Translations under genes and position numbers: made by a program | The notes under the pieces: generated by a model | Told to the model about the DNA's origin: nothing | Seen by the model: the letters and a program-made list of their open reading frames with translations, nothing else | Databases searched by the model: none | From: Nocardia sp. NBC_00403 | GTDB taxonomy: Bacteria > Actinomycetota > Actinomycetes > Mycobacteriales > Mycobacteriaceae | Reading direction: 5' to 3' | Length of the DNA stretch: 64,000 nucleotides | Assembly (NCBI RefSeq): GCF_036046055.1 | Contig: NZ_CP107939.1 | Coordinates: 5,456,001 to 5,520,000, forward strand | Shown here: in pieces, positions 34,120 through 41,315 of the stretch | Layout: every line of letters starts with the position of its first letter | Position numbering within the stretch: position 1 is the stretch's first letter

Positions 34120-34159
34120 TACTTTGGGGCTGGGGCCAGCTTCAGGATTCCCGGGCCGT
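34120..34159 (-). repeat. right 40-bp terminal inverted repeat of the mobile island
   Basis: Reverse complement of 17746-17785 with one mismatch in 40 (TACTTTGGGGCTGGGGCCAG at its left). It lies between the start of the truncated Tn3 transposase and the stop codon of the SRPBCC gene. No matching 5-bp target duplication is visible at the two outer edges. Confidence 0.7.
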
Positions 34160-34626
34160 CATGAGCGTTCCGTAGTTCCCGCGCCGCTGTTGCGGGCTTC
34201 GACAGCCTTGACGGTCTTTCCGAACGCATGTCTCAAGACGCCCTGGCCGACGGTTCCGACCACAACGCCGAGCACCCGTCCCGTGAGGTTCTTGCCCTCG
34301 CGCACCACGACAACATCCACATCGGTCATCCCGTCGCGCCGGCGTGTGAAGGTGTAGGTGTGGCCGGAGTGACCGCCCCACAGGTTGGAGTCGGTGGTCG
34401 TCATGACGACGTGGTTGGGGTCCGACCAGTCGTAGTGCAGGCGTTCCCAGATACCGCGCGAGCCCTCGGTGACGTCGGCCTCACCGAGGCTCTGGGCGTG
34501 CACCTCGAGGTATTGGTCGGTGCTGTTGCCGAACAGCTGTGAGCGGCCGGGCCCGAAGTCGGTGAGTGCCGCGACGAACTGTTCGGGCGTCGAGGTCGTC
34601 GTCTCCTTGAAGTGAATGGTGGACAT
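34159..34626 (-). CDS. SRPBCC/START-like family protein
   Basis: 155 residues of the polyketide cyclase/START-like fold: TTTSTPEQFVAALTDFGPGR at the N-terminus, RGIWERLHYDWSDPNHVVMT and GHTYTFTRRRDGMTDVDVVV in the middle, and a C-terminal helix (VVVGTVGQGVLRHAFGKTVK). Such proteins bind hydrophobic ligands; no substrate is suggested. Its TGA touches the right inverted repeat of the island, so the last residues may be altered. It follows the SDR gene by 85 bases and may share its transcript. Confidence 0.78.
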   Translation of the reverse strand: MSTIHFKETTTSTPEQFVAALTDFGPGRSQLFGNSTDQYLEVHAQSLGEADVTEGSRGIWERLHYDWSDPNHVVMTTTDSNLWGGHSGHTYTFTRRRDGMTDVDVVVVREGKNLTGRVLGVVVGTVGQGVLRHAFGKTVKAVEARNSGAGTTERS

Positions 34627-34710
34627 GTTTGCTCCTTGTGTTTCGGCGGTGATGGGTGTTGTTCCTTCGTCGACGACGTTCCCGCCGCAGAGCGACGGCG
34701 GCCGCTGCGA

Positions 34711-35625
34711 TTAGACCGGGAACGTCACGCCGGTCAATTTCTCCGAGACCGTCCACAAGCGTTGCTGGATCGCTGTGTCATGCGATTGTGGACTCGATTC
34801 GACGATTTTCGGGTAGCCGCGGGTCTCCAAGAATCCACCTGGTCCGTAGTACTGACCGCCGAGCACGTCGGGGTCGGTGGCCGCGCGGAGTATCGACAAG
34901 GCACCCATCGCCGGGCTCTGCGTGGCGATGGGTGCAATAACAGGCACGAGCGCACGCAGCGCGGCCGGCATGTTGCGCATTAAGTCGGTGTTGGCGGCAC
35001 CAGGGTGAGCCGCGACCGCGATCGTCTCGCCGGTGCCGGACAGGCGACGTTGCAGCTCGTAGGTGAACATCAGATTCGCCAGCTTGGACTGGCCGTACGC
35101 CGCCACCCGGTTATAGGACCGTTCCCCTTGCAAATCGTCGAAGTTGATCCGCGCCCGGATGCGATGGCCGACGCTGCTGACCGTGACCACCCGCGAGCCA
35201 GGTACCGGCAGCATTCTGTCGAGCAACAGCCCCGTGAGCGCGAAGTGTCCCAAATGATTCGTGCCGAATTGCAGCTCGAACCCGTCGCTGGTGATCTGCC
35301 TCGGCGTGTACATCACCCCAGCGTTGTTGACCAACAGATCGATCGTGGAATACGCGGACCTGAGCTGTTCGGCAGCATTGCGCACGGATTCCAACGAGGT
35401 TAGATCGAGCTGTTGAACGGTGGTGTCCGCGCCTGGGACTACAGCGGCAATACGGTCCGCGGCATATTTACCCTTGTCCACATCCCGCACTGCCAACACC
35501 ACCGACGCGCCGTGCGCCGCAAGTGCCCGAGCGGCCTCGAACCCGAGTCCGCTATTGGCGCCGGTGACGATCGCCAGTCGGCCCTTCTGAACTGGTATGT
35601 CTTGCTCCGTCCACCTGTTCGCCAT
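34711..35625 (-). CDS. short-chain dehydrogenase/reductase
   Basis: 304 residues. The NAD(P)-binding TGANSGLGFEAARALAAHG, the NNAGV motif (LLVNNAGVMYTP) and the catalytic YGQSK with a preceding Ser (VVTVSSVGH) are all present, the classical SDR set. It resembles the retinol dehydrogenase/WWOX-like oxidoreductases common in actinobacteria. ATG at 35625 has a GGGAGGAAA purine-rich site. It is followed by the SRPBCC gene and preceded by the ECF sigma factor on the same strand. Confidence 0.9.
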   Translation of the reverse strand: MANRWTEQDIPVQKGRLAIVTGANSGLGFEAARALAAHGASVVLAVRDVDKGKYAADRIAAVVPGADTTVQQLDLTSLESVRNAAEQLRSAYSTIDLLVNNAGVMYTPRQITSDGFELQFGTNHLGHFALTGLLLDRMLPVPGSRVVTVSSVGHRIRARINFDDLQGERSYNRVAAYGQSKLANLMFTYELQRRLSGTGETIAVAAHPGAANTDLMRNMPAALRALVPVIAPIATQSPAMGALSILRAATDPDVLGGQYYGPGGFLETRGYPKIVESSPQSHDTAIQQRLWTVSEKLTGVTFPV

Positions 35626-35770
35626 ATTTTCCTCCCAAAGATCGGTCGGTCCGTCGGTTCACCCGACGAGCCCGGCGAGGGCGAGACTTATATCCCCACC
35701 GTCGCGCTCCCGGTGCAGTTGCGCAAGGGGCGACAACCGCCACGCACGCGTGCACGACACATCGTCGTGG

Positions 35771-36673
35771 TCATCGGTGTCCTGGCTCAGTTAGGAGCGG
35801 GACGATGTCGAGTGAGCTCAGATGTTCGGGATCGGCGACGATATCGATGGCCGTGATCCGTGTGCCGGTGACGGTGATGTCGAGTACCAGCGCCGCACGA
35901 CCAGGCGGTGTGTTGAGGATGCCGATGCGGCCGTCGATGAGCGCGATCCGCGCGTATCTGGCCCGCTCGGCGAAGGCGCGCGCCCCCCGTGCGACAGCCG
36001 TCGCGCCTCGCACCTCCAGCGGGCGGTGTGTCGGGGCCACGGTGGCGTCGACGTGCAGCACGACGTCGGGGTCGAGGACCGTGAGTAGATCTTCGAAGTC
36101 ACCGCTGCGTGCGGCGGCGAGGAAGGCTTCGACGATGCGCCTGCGGCGGGCTTGATCCGAGTCGAGGACAGGATCAGCTCCGCGGACCCGGCGGCGAGCA
36201 CGGGAGGCCAGCTGGGCGGCCGCGTTCACCGAGCGGCCCAGAATCGGCGCGATCTCGGCCAACGGGACATCGAACAGGTCGTGGAGCACGAAGGTAACGC
36301 GCTCGGCCGGCGTGAGTGTCTCGATGACCGTGAGCAACGCCAACCCGACCGAATCGGCGACGATCGCCTCATACTCGGGGTCCGTGCCGGTGCCGGGTGC
36401 GGGCTGACCCGGTTCGGGTGTCTGCAGTCCCGACGGTTCTTCACGCCGGGTGCTGCGAGCGCGGAGCATGTCCAAGCACACCCGCCCGACGACGGTGGTC
36501 AGCCAGCCGGTCAGGTTGTCCACGTGGTCGGTGTCGGCGCGGTCGAGCCGCAACCAGGCTTGCTGGACGGCATCGTCGGCCTCGCTGAGCGAGCCCAGCA
36601 TCCGGTAGGCGACCGACCGCAGGTGGCCGCGGTTGCGTTCGAACCGTTCGGCAAGCAAGTCCCTGTCGTCCAT
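35771..36673 (-). CDS. ECF41/SigJ-like RNA polymerase sigma factor with SnoaL-like domain
   Basis: 300 residues. Region 2 is RNRGHLRSVAYRMLGSLSEA and DDAVQQAWLRLDRA; region 4 is TLTPAERVTFVLHDLFDVPL and ILGRSVNAAAQLASRARRR. The C-terminal 110 residues form a SnoaL/NTF2-like domain (VEAFLAAARSGDFEDLLTVL), which in this group regulates the sigma factor in cis in place of an anti-sigma factor. It is divergent from the MFS exporter across a 116-base region with a 16-bp palindrome, and upstream of the SDR gene. Confidence 0.9.
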   Translation of the reverse strand: MDDRDLLAERFERNRGHLRSVAYRMLGSLSEADDAVQQAWLRLDRADTDHVDNLTGWLTTVVGRVCLDMLRARSTRREEPSGLQTPEPGQPAPGTGTDPEYEAIVADSVGLALLTVIETLTPAERVTFVLHDLFDVPLAEIAPILGRSVNAAAQLASRARRRVRGADPVLDSDQARRRRIVEAFLAAARSGDFEDLLTVLDPDVVLHVDATVAPTHRPLEVRGATAVARGARAFAERARYARIALIDGRIGILNTPPGRAALVLDITVTGTRITAIDIVADPEHLSSLDIVPLLTEPGHR

Positions 36674-36715
36674 CTGTCACCTCCGACGCCACTGTCATCT
36701 TCCTCCGCCGTCATT

Positions 36716-36731
36716 CGTCATAGATATGACG
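36716..36731. promoter_or_regulatory. 16-bp palindrome between sigma factor and MFS genes
   Basis: CGTCATA-GA-TATGACG is a perfect 7-bp dyad in the middle of the divergent intergenic region, 43 bases from the sigma factor start and 59 from the MFS start. It is a candidate operator for a dimeric regulator acting on one or both genes. Confidence 0.5.
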
Positions 36732-36789
36732 GAAGTAATCGGCCTCGGATGTCATCGCCGAGGCAGATCACCGAGGAGGAACCGCTGCC

Positions 36790-38526
36790 ATGCTCGAGAA
36801 CTCGCGCCCGATGAAGCAGACAGCAGTCGTGGTGGGCGGCGAGCTCGACCGCGAGACGGCTGCGTCGGCGCTGGACCCGCGGCGCTGGCTCGCGCTGGTC
36901 GTGATGCTGGTCGCCGGGTTCATGGATCTGCTCGACGTCACCATCGTCAATGTGGCGATCCCGAGCACGCTCGAGGACCTGGAAGCCGCCTACGCCCAGA
37001 TGGAATGGGTCCTCGCCGGCTACGTGCTCGGGTTCGCAGCGCTGTTGATCACCGGCGGCCGGCTCGGTGACATCTATGGCCGCAAACCCGTATTCCTGAT
37101 CGGCGTCGCCGGGTTCACCCTCGCGTCGGGACTGTGCGGCGCCGCCGCCGACCCGGCCATGCTCATCTCGTCGCGGCTGTTGCAGGGCGCGATGGCAGGG
37201 CTGATGGTTCCGCAGATTTTGGCCATCGTGCACGTCAGCTTTCCCGCGAACGAGCGGGGCAAGGCGCTGGGCATTTGGGGTGGGGTGCTGGGCTCGGCGT
37301 CGGTGGCCGGACTGGTCCTGGGTGGCGCGCTGCTGCAGTGGGATCTTTTCGGTTGGGGGTGGCGCCCGATATTCCTTATCAACGTTCCGGTGGGCATCTG
37401 CGCGCTGGTCGCGGCGTGGTTGCTGGTCCGCGACTCGCGGTCACCGGCCGCGTCCCGGCTCGACTCGGTCGGGGTCGCGCTCGCCACGACTGCCGTCGTT
37501 ATGGTCGTCTATCCCCTGACCGAGGGACGCAGTCTGGGCTGGCCCGCATGGACAATTGGGCTGATGGCCGCAGGGGTGATCCTGCTCGGCGTGTTCGTCG
37601 TCTACGAGGGCCGGCGCACCCGCACCGTCGGGTCACCGTTGATGGCGCTCGCCCTGTTCCGAATGCGGGCCTTCTCGACGGGCATGACGACGTGGGCGAT
37701 CTTCTGGGTCGCGCTCGGTGGCTTCTTCTTCGTGTGGACGCTCTATATGCAGGTCGGCCTGGGCTGGACACCCCTGCGGGCCGGGCTGACCGCCGCCCCG
37801 TTCGCTGTGGCCGCGGCCGCCGGATCCGGGCTGTCGGTGCAAGTGTTCGTGCCCCGGGCCGGGCGCCGGGTCCTCGCGACCGGTGCCCTGGTCAACGCCG
37901 CCGGGTTCGCCGGCTACATCTGGGTGGCCATCCATTACGGACCCGCAATCACCTCCTGGCAGATGATCATCCCGCTGACGGTCTCCGGTTTCGGATTCGG
38001 TCTGGTCGTCGCCCCGATGGTCGACCTGATCCTCACCGGTGTCCCCGCACCCGACGCGGGATCGGCATCCGGAACGTTGAGCACCGTCCAACAGGTAGGG
38101 ATGGCTCTCGGGATCGCCCTGGCAGGCATCGTGCTCTTCACGCAGCTCGCCGACGACTCCGGACGCGGCGTCGGCGCCGTCACCCCCGCCCTGCATCAGC
38201 AACTCACCTCGGCCGGTGTGCCGACTGCGGCTCAGGATGCCGTTATCGCGGGGTTCCGCGTCTGCGTCCGCGACAGGTCCGCCGCGACCGATCCCACCCA
38301 AATCCCCGACAGCTGCAGGGCCCGTCCTGACACGCCGGCTGCGGTGCAGCGCATCCTGATCATCGCCGGCCCGCAAGCCAACGCCCACAATTTCGCCCAC
38401 GCGTTCGGCTACACCCTCTGGTACGGGGTGGGCACCATGATCGCGGTCTTCCTCGGCATCTTCGGGCTGCCGCATCGGATGCGGCGAACAAACCTCTCCG
38501 AACAACTGGCCTCGACCGCTGCATGA
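36790..38526 (+). CDS. MFS drug exporter, DHA2 (EmrB/QacA) family
   Basis: 578 residues, 14 predicted transmembrane helices. Motif D1-like FMDLLDVTIVNVAIPSTLED, motif A-like GGRLGDIYGRKPVFLIG and motif C (GVLGSASVAGLVLGGALLQW) identify the 14-TMS proton-coupled exporters. An extended extracellular loop near residues 460-525 carries two cysteines. ATG at 36790 follows GAGGAGGAACC. It is divergent from the ECF41-like sigma factor, a common arrangement for stress-induced exporters; the substrate is unknown. Confidence 0.92.
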   Translation: MLENSRPMKQTAVVVGGELDRETAASALDPRRWLALVVMLVAGFMDLLDVTIVNVAIPSTLEDLEAAYAQMEWVLAGYVLGFAALLITGGRLGDIYGRKPVFLIGVAGFTLASGLCGAAADPAMLISSRLLQGAMAGLMVPQILAIVHVSFPANERGKALGIWGGVLGSASVAGLVLGGALLQWDLFGWGWRPIFLINVPVGICALVAAWLLVRDSRSPAASRLDSVGVALATTAVVMVVYPLTEGRSLGWPAWTIGLMAAGVILLGVFVVYEGRRTRTVGSPLMALALFRMRAFSTGMTTWAIFWVALGGFFFVWTLYMQVGLGWTPLRAGLTAAPFAVAAAAGSGLSVQVFVPRAGRRVLATGALVNAAGFAGYIWVAIHYGPAITSWQMIIPLTVSGFGFGLVVAPMVDLILTGVPAPDAGSASGTLSTVQQVGMALGIALAGIVLFTQLADDSGRGVGAVTPALHQQLTSAGVPTAAQDAVIAGFRVCVRDRSAATDPTQIPDSCRARPDTPAAVQRILIIAGPQANAHNFAHAFGYTLWYGVGTMIAVFLGIFGLPHRMRRTNLSEQLASTAA

Positions 38527-38692
38527 CACGACCGTTGTCCGCCATGTCGGCCTTCCGAAGAACCTTGCTCAGCCCGCCAAGGGAATCGACGATGAGTTTC
38601 GACTCCCTGTGCGTTCAGGAGCAGCGGGGGCTACGCGATATCCCTCGTTCTTCAGCGGCTACTACTGGAACCTGTATCGGTGTTCTGAAGTC

Positions 38693-39427
38693 TCAGTAGG
38701 ACGCGATGGGTCCCAGCGGACGCAACGACCAAGGCATCGCCTCGATCGGGACTGTAGCAACAGACCTGTCCATCCGGCTCGTCTTGGATCCGGTCGTGAA
38801 TTCGGGATCGGTCCCCATAATGACGCGTCCTTCGCTGTTGACCAGCACTACTCGCTGACCGGATGCCTGGAATCGCGGAAGCAAGACCTCCTCGATCGCG
38901 GCGACCGGTACGTCGGCACCGGCAATTCCGAGGAATGTTCCCGATGTGGTCGTGACCGGTATCGAGAATGTGCAAACATACTGATCGGAGCACGCGTAAT
39001 CGAGGTGCGGCCCCTGCACCCATCGCCGACCCTGCTCGCGCGGAATCGTGAACCAGTCCATTCCGGTGTAGTCGTAGAAGTATTCGCTATCGGGATTCAA
39101 TTCCAGCAGCAGGCGTTGCGCGTCCGGAAGCCACCATTCCAGGTGCCGGGGGCGATCAGCGAGAACGCTGTCGGCCATCACTACGCCTGCGCCGGTGAAC
39201 AGCTTTCCGCGCCGCTCGAGCTCACCGGCGATAGTCTCGCGCAGCGGTGCCAGGTCAGTCGACTGGGGAGCGGACCCCAGCTTCTCGGTGAGACCACCCC
39301 ACAGGATTGTCAGTGCGGTTCCGATAGTTTCCAGCGACAGGTAGATCTCGTCGACCAGTTTTGCGACGGAACTAGCGAGCGACTCGACGGTCGCCGGGGC
39401 CGGAAAGCTATCGGTGTCCCTCATCAA
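38693..39427 (-). CDS. Cache/PDC sensor-domain protein
   Basis: 244 residues. The middle part has the PDC/Cache pattern: LEWWLPDAQRLLLELNPDSE, FYDYTGMDWFTIPREQGRRW, GPHLDYACSDQYVCTFSIPV and GTFLGIAGADVPVAAIEEVL. Cache domains bind small ligands such as amino acids and amines. No signal peptide or transmembrane segment is evident, so it is probably a cytosolic ligand sensor. Its ATG overlaps the GntR stop by 4 bases, so the two proteins are coupled and may work as one ligand-responsive switch. Confidence 0.75.
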   Translation of the reverse strand: MMRDTDSFPAPATVESLASSVAKLVDEIYLSLETIGTALTILWGGLTEKLGSAPQSTDLAPLRETIAGELERRGKLFTGAGVVMADSVLADRPRHLEWWLPDAQRLLLELNPDSEYFYDYTGMDWFTIPREQGRRWVQGPHLDYACSDQYVCTFSIPVTTTSGTFLGIAGADVPVAAIEEVLLPRFQASGQRVVLVNSEGRVIMGTDPEFTTGSKTSRMDRSVATVPIEAMPWSLRPLGPIASY

Positions 39428-40173
39428 TCACTGAGCTCCAAGCGTAGGGCGACGAGACGGCGGATGCGTGATTCCGTATGCGATTCTGCCAGTTCTCTCG
39501 CCTGGGCATCGTCTTCTCGTTCGATCGCGTCCACCAGGTCACGATGGGCGGCCGCCTCAGCTGCCGGGGCCAGTTTCAGCCGCGGCAGCCAGAGCAAGGC
39601 GGAGAGTTCTGCTTGCAGACCGACCTCGGCACGGGTCAGCCGGGTGGACTGCGCGCAGACCGCCATCTCGATATGAAAGCGGCTGTCGGCTTGGCGTGCA
39701 GCGACGAGTTCGGTGCTGTCCTTCAGCCGGTCGGTCAGGGCGCGGAGCCGAACTATGTCGGCCCGCACCCCGCGGCGCGCGGCAAACACAGCAACCGCTC
39801 CGGTGATGGCGAAGTGCTCGTCCCCCAGATCACGCAGCTCCTGGATGCTCATCTGCTGCAACCGCGCCAGCGAGGTGCTCTCGAAAACCTCCGCCGAAGC
39901 GCTGATGAAGCTGCCACCCCCGCGCCCGCGCTTGGTGTGCACGATGCCCTGCTGTCGAAGCACCACCAGCGCCTCCCGCAGGGTCATCGTCGATACCCCC
40001 AACTGGTTGGCGAGATCGGCCTCGCTCGGCAACTGCTGGCCGTCGACCATCACGCCGAGGCTGATCGCAGCGGACAACCGCTGCGCCACGGCCTCGGTTT
40101 TCGGACCGCCGCCCTCGAGCGGCGAAAGCACGGCGCCGAGCGCGGTCAATCCGGCCCTCTTCTGATGGGGCAA
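39424..40173 (-). CDS. GntR-family regulator, FadR/FCD subfamily
   Basis: 249 residues. The winged HTH is QQLPSEADLANQLGVSTMTL, REALVVLRQQGIVHTKRGRG. The all-helical FCD effector domain follows (DEHFAITGAVAVFAARRGV, DSRFHIEMAVCAQSTRLTRA, HRDLVDAIEREDDAQARELA). It overlaps the Cache gene by 4 bases. A TAGTCGACTA palindrome 37 bases upstream of its start fits the TnGTnnACnA-type operators of FadR-like regulators and suggests autorepression. Confidence 0.88.
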   Translation of the reverse strand: MPHQKRAGLTALGAVLSPLEGGGPKTEAVAQRLSAAISLGVMVDGQQLPSEADLANQLGVSTMTLREALVVLRQQGIVHTKRGRGGGSFISASAEVFESTSLARLQQMSIQELRDLGDEHFAITGAVAVFAARRGVRADIVRLRALTDRLKDSTELVAARQADSRFHIEMAVCAQSTRLTRAEVGLQAELSALLWLPRLKLAPAAEAAAHRDLVDAIEREDDAQARELAESHTESRIRRLVALRLELSD

Positions 40174-40209
40174 CGCGACTCCTCGGGTGGCGGGGACGTG
40201 ACACGATTC

Positions 40210-40219
40210 TAGTCGACTA
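40210..40219. promoter_or_regulatory. TAGTCGACTA operator candidate of the GntR gene
   Basis: A perfect 10-bp palindrome 37 bases upstream of the GntR start codon. The TxGT...ACxA arms are those preferred by FadR-type GntR proteins. A second dyad, TCTAA-AG-TTAGA, lies at 40237-40248. Confidence 0.5.
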
Positions 40220-40222
40220 ACA

Positions 40223-40241
40223 CTTGAAATATGAACTCTAA
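40223..40241 (+). repeat. 19-bp direct repeat CTTGAAxTATGAAxTCTAA, copy 1
   Basis: CTTGAAATATGAACTCTAA recurs at 40400-40418 with 2 differences in 19. Both copies contain a TTGAA that could act as a -35 element on the plus strand. This copy lies between the two dyads upstream of the GntR gene. Confidence 0.5.
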
Positions 40242-40399
40242 AGTTAGATGTACATCACAGTGGGTCCCGCCCGCACCCGTGGTCACCCCGGCGGTATTCG
40301 CAATCGCCAGGCGGCGGGGCGATGGATGCCGAGCTGCCTGGCGACGAGGCGCGTCCTGGATGAGCGGCGGGACTTAATGCGATTTTTACTGAAGAACCT

Positions 40400-40432
40400 C
40401 TTGAACTATGAAATCTAATGTCTTATGTTCAA
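40400..40432 (+). promoter_or_regulatory. direct-repeat copy 2 and promoter candidate
   Basis: CTTGAACTATGAAATCTAA (40400-40418) is the second copy of the 19-bp repeat. TTGAAC at 40401-40406 and TATGTT at 40424-40429 are 17 bases apart, a good sigma-70-type promoter on the plus strand. TTGAAC and GTTCAA (40427-40432) also form an inverted repeat around it. Confidence 0.45.
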
Positions 40433-40664
40433 GGCATGTGAACTGCCCCACCCGGACAACTTGACGCGCCGACGTCACGATCGAAGCAGGAATTCCTCAT
40501 GTCCGAGAACCCGACCTGTCCTAGCGGGCACCTCCAGTGGTGCATCCGTGGCCGTGCCGAGTTGCCAGCCGAGATGGTGGCGCATAGCCGAGTGCGGCCG
40601 GTCGATGGTGGTCGCCGAATACCCGAGGCAACGGTGCGACGGCGGGGTATCGAAGGTGGATGAT

Positions 40665-40922
40665 ATGTGGCGAACGGAAGTCGACGGACTGCGTGTGACG
40701 TGGCGCTTGGTTCAGCATCATCTGATCGCAATTATCGCGGTGGACAACGCATCCGACGCTTCGCCGGTAGCTTCCTTCTGCCCGAGCAACTACCCGGATC
40801 TCGCCCTGGCGCGAGAACTGCTTCCGGAACTGACGAGGCTGTGGGATGCGGTCCGCCATGAATTCTGGACGAAACTCATTCCGCCGATGTCTCTGGCGGC
40901 GAGGCAGCGGGTATTGGCATAA
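40665..40922 (+). CDS. hypothetical small protein
   Basis: 85 residues from the ATG at 40665, chosen because GAAGGTGGATGAT precedes it. TEVDGLRVTWRLVQHHLIAI and NYPDLALARELLPELTRLWD look like genuine protein, but I do not recognise the family. The frame is open further upstream to 40425, where the composition is less coding-like. It lies downstream of the promoter candidate at 40401-40429. Confidence 0.45.
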   Translation: MWRTEVDGLRVTWRLVQHHLIAIIAVDNASDASPVASFCPSNYPDLALARELLPELTRLWDAVRHEFWTKLIPPMSLAARQRVLA

Positions 40923-41315
40923 CGTGCCGAACGCCGACCACTCCGGTGCGTGCTCAGCCCCGGACGTCGTGGCCCACCCCCGCGTGGACTCGGAGTCTCG
41001 CTCCGCGTGGGCTCGACTCTCCGTGAACGCGCCTCGCAGAATGCCGAGCGGGTCGTAGGGGCGGCGACAACCCACCCTGCTGTCCTTCATCGCGATCCCG
41101 GCACCGAATCGCTTGCTGCTCGTCCACGCAAACTGCGGGAAATGCCCTGCCCGCATCAAGATGCCGGGGTTGCCGACACGCCCCACAAGGTGGTGGGCTG
41201 TTTGGAAACGCCACATCACTCATATCCTGATCAGCTCGCAGTCCGGTCGGGAAAGAAGGCGGTTCACCAGGCAACCGCTTGGAATAGCCGGCCAGATATC
41301 AGCGCCGAGACGACC
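40923..41315. other. intergenic region, no supported gene
   Basis: The GH15 frame is open through this stretch, but the sequence is Arg/Pro-rich without family similarity and lacks a ribosome site. Nothing else is recognisable on either strand. Confidence 0.45.

Noticed and set aside
17776..34129. Reading the 40-bp repeats as GGGG-outward Tn3 ends with AAAGT/ACTTT as target duplication
   Set aside because: The flanking pentamers are reverse complements and not direct copies, and the shared sequence extends past the GGGG, so they are part of the repeat itself. A single element outside the interval is not supported.
40950..41315. N-terminal extension of the GH15 frame by 122 codons
   Set aside because: No ribosome site, Arg/Pro-rich composition and no similarity to the GH15 N-terminus, which begins normally after 41316.
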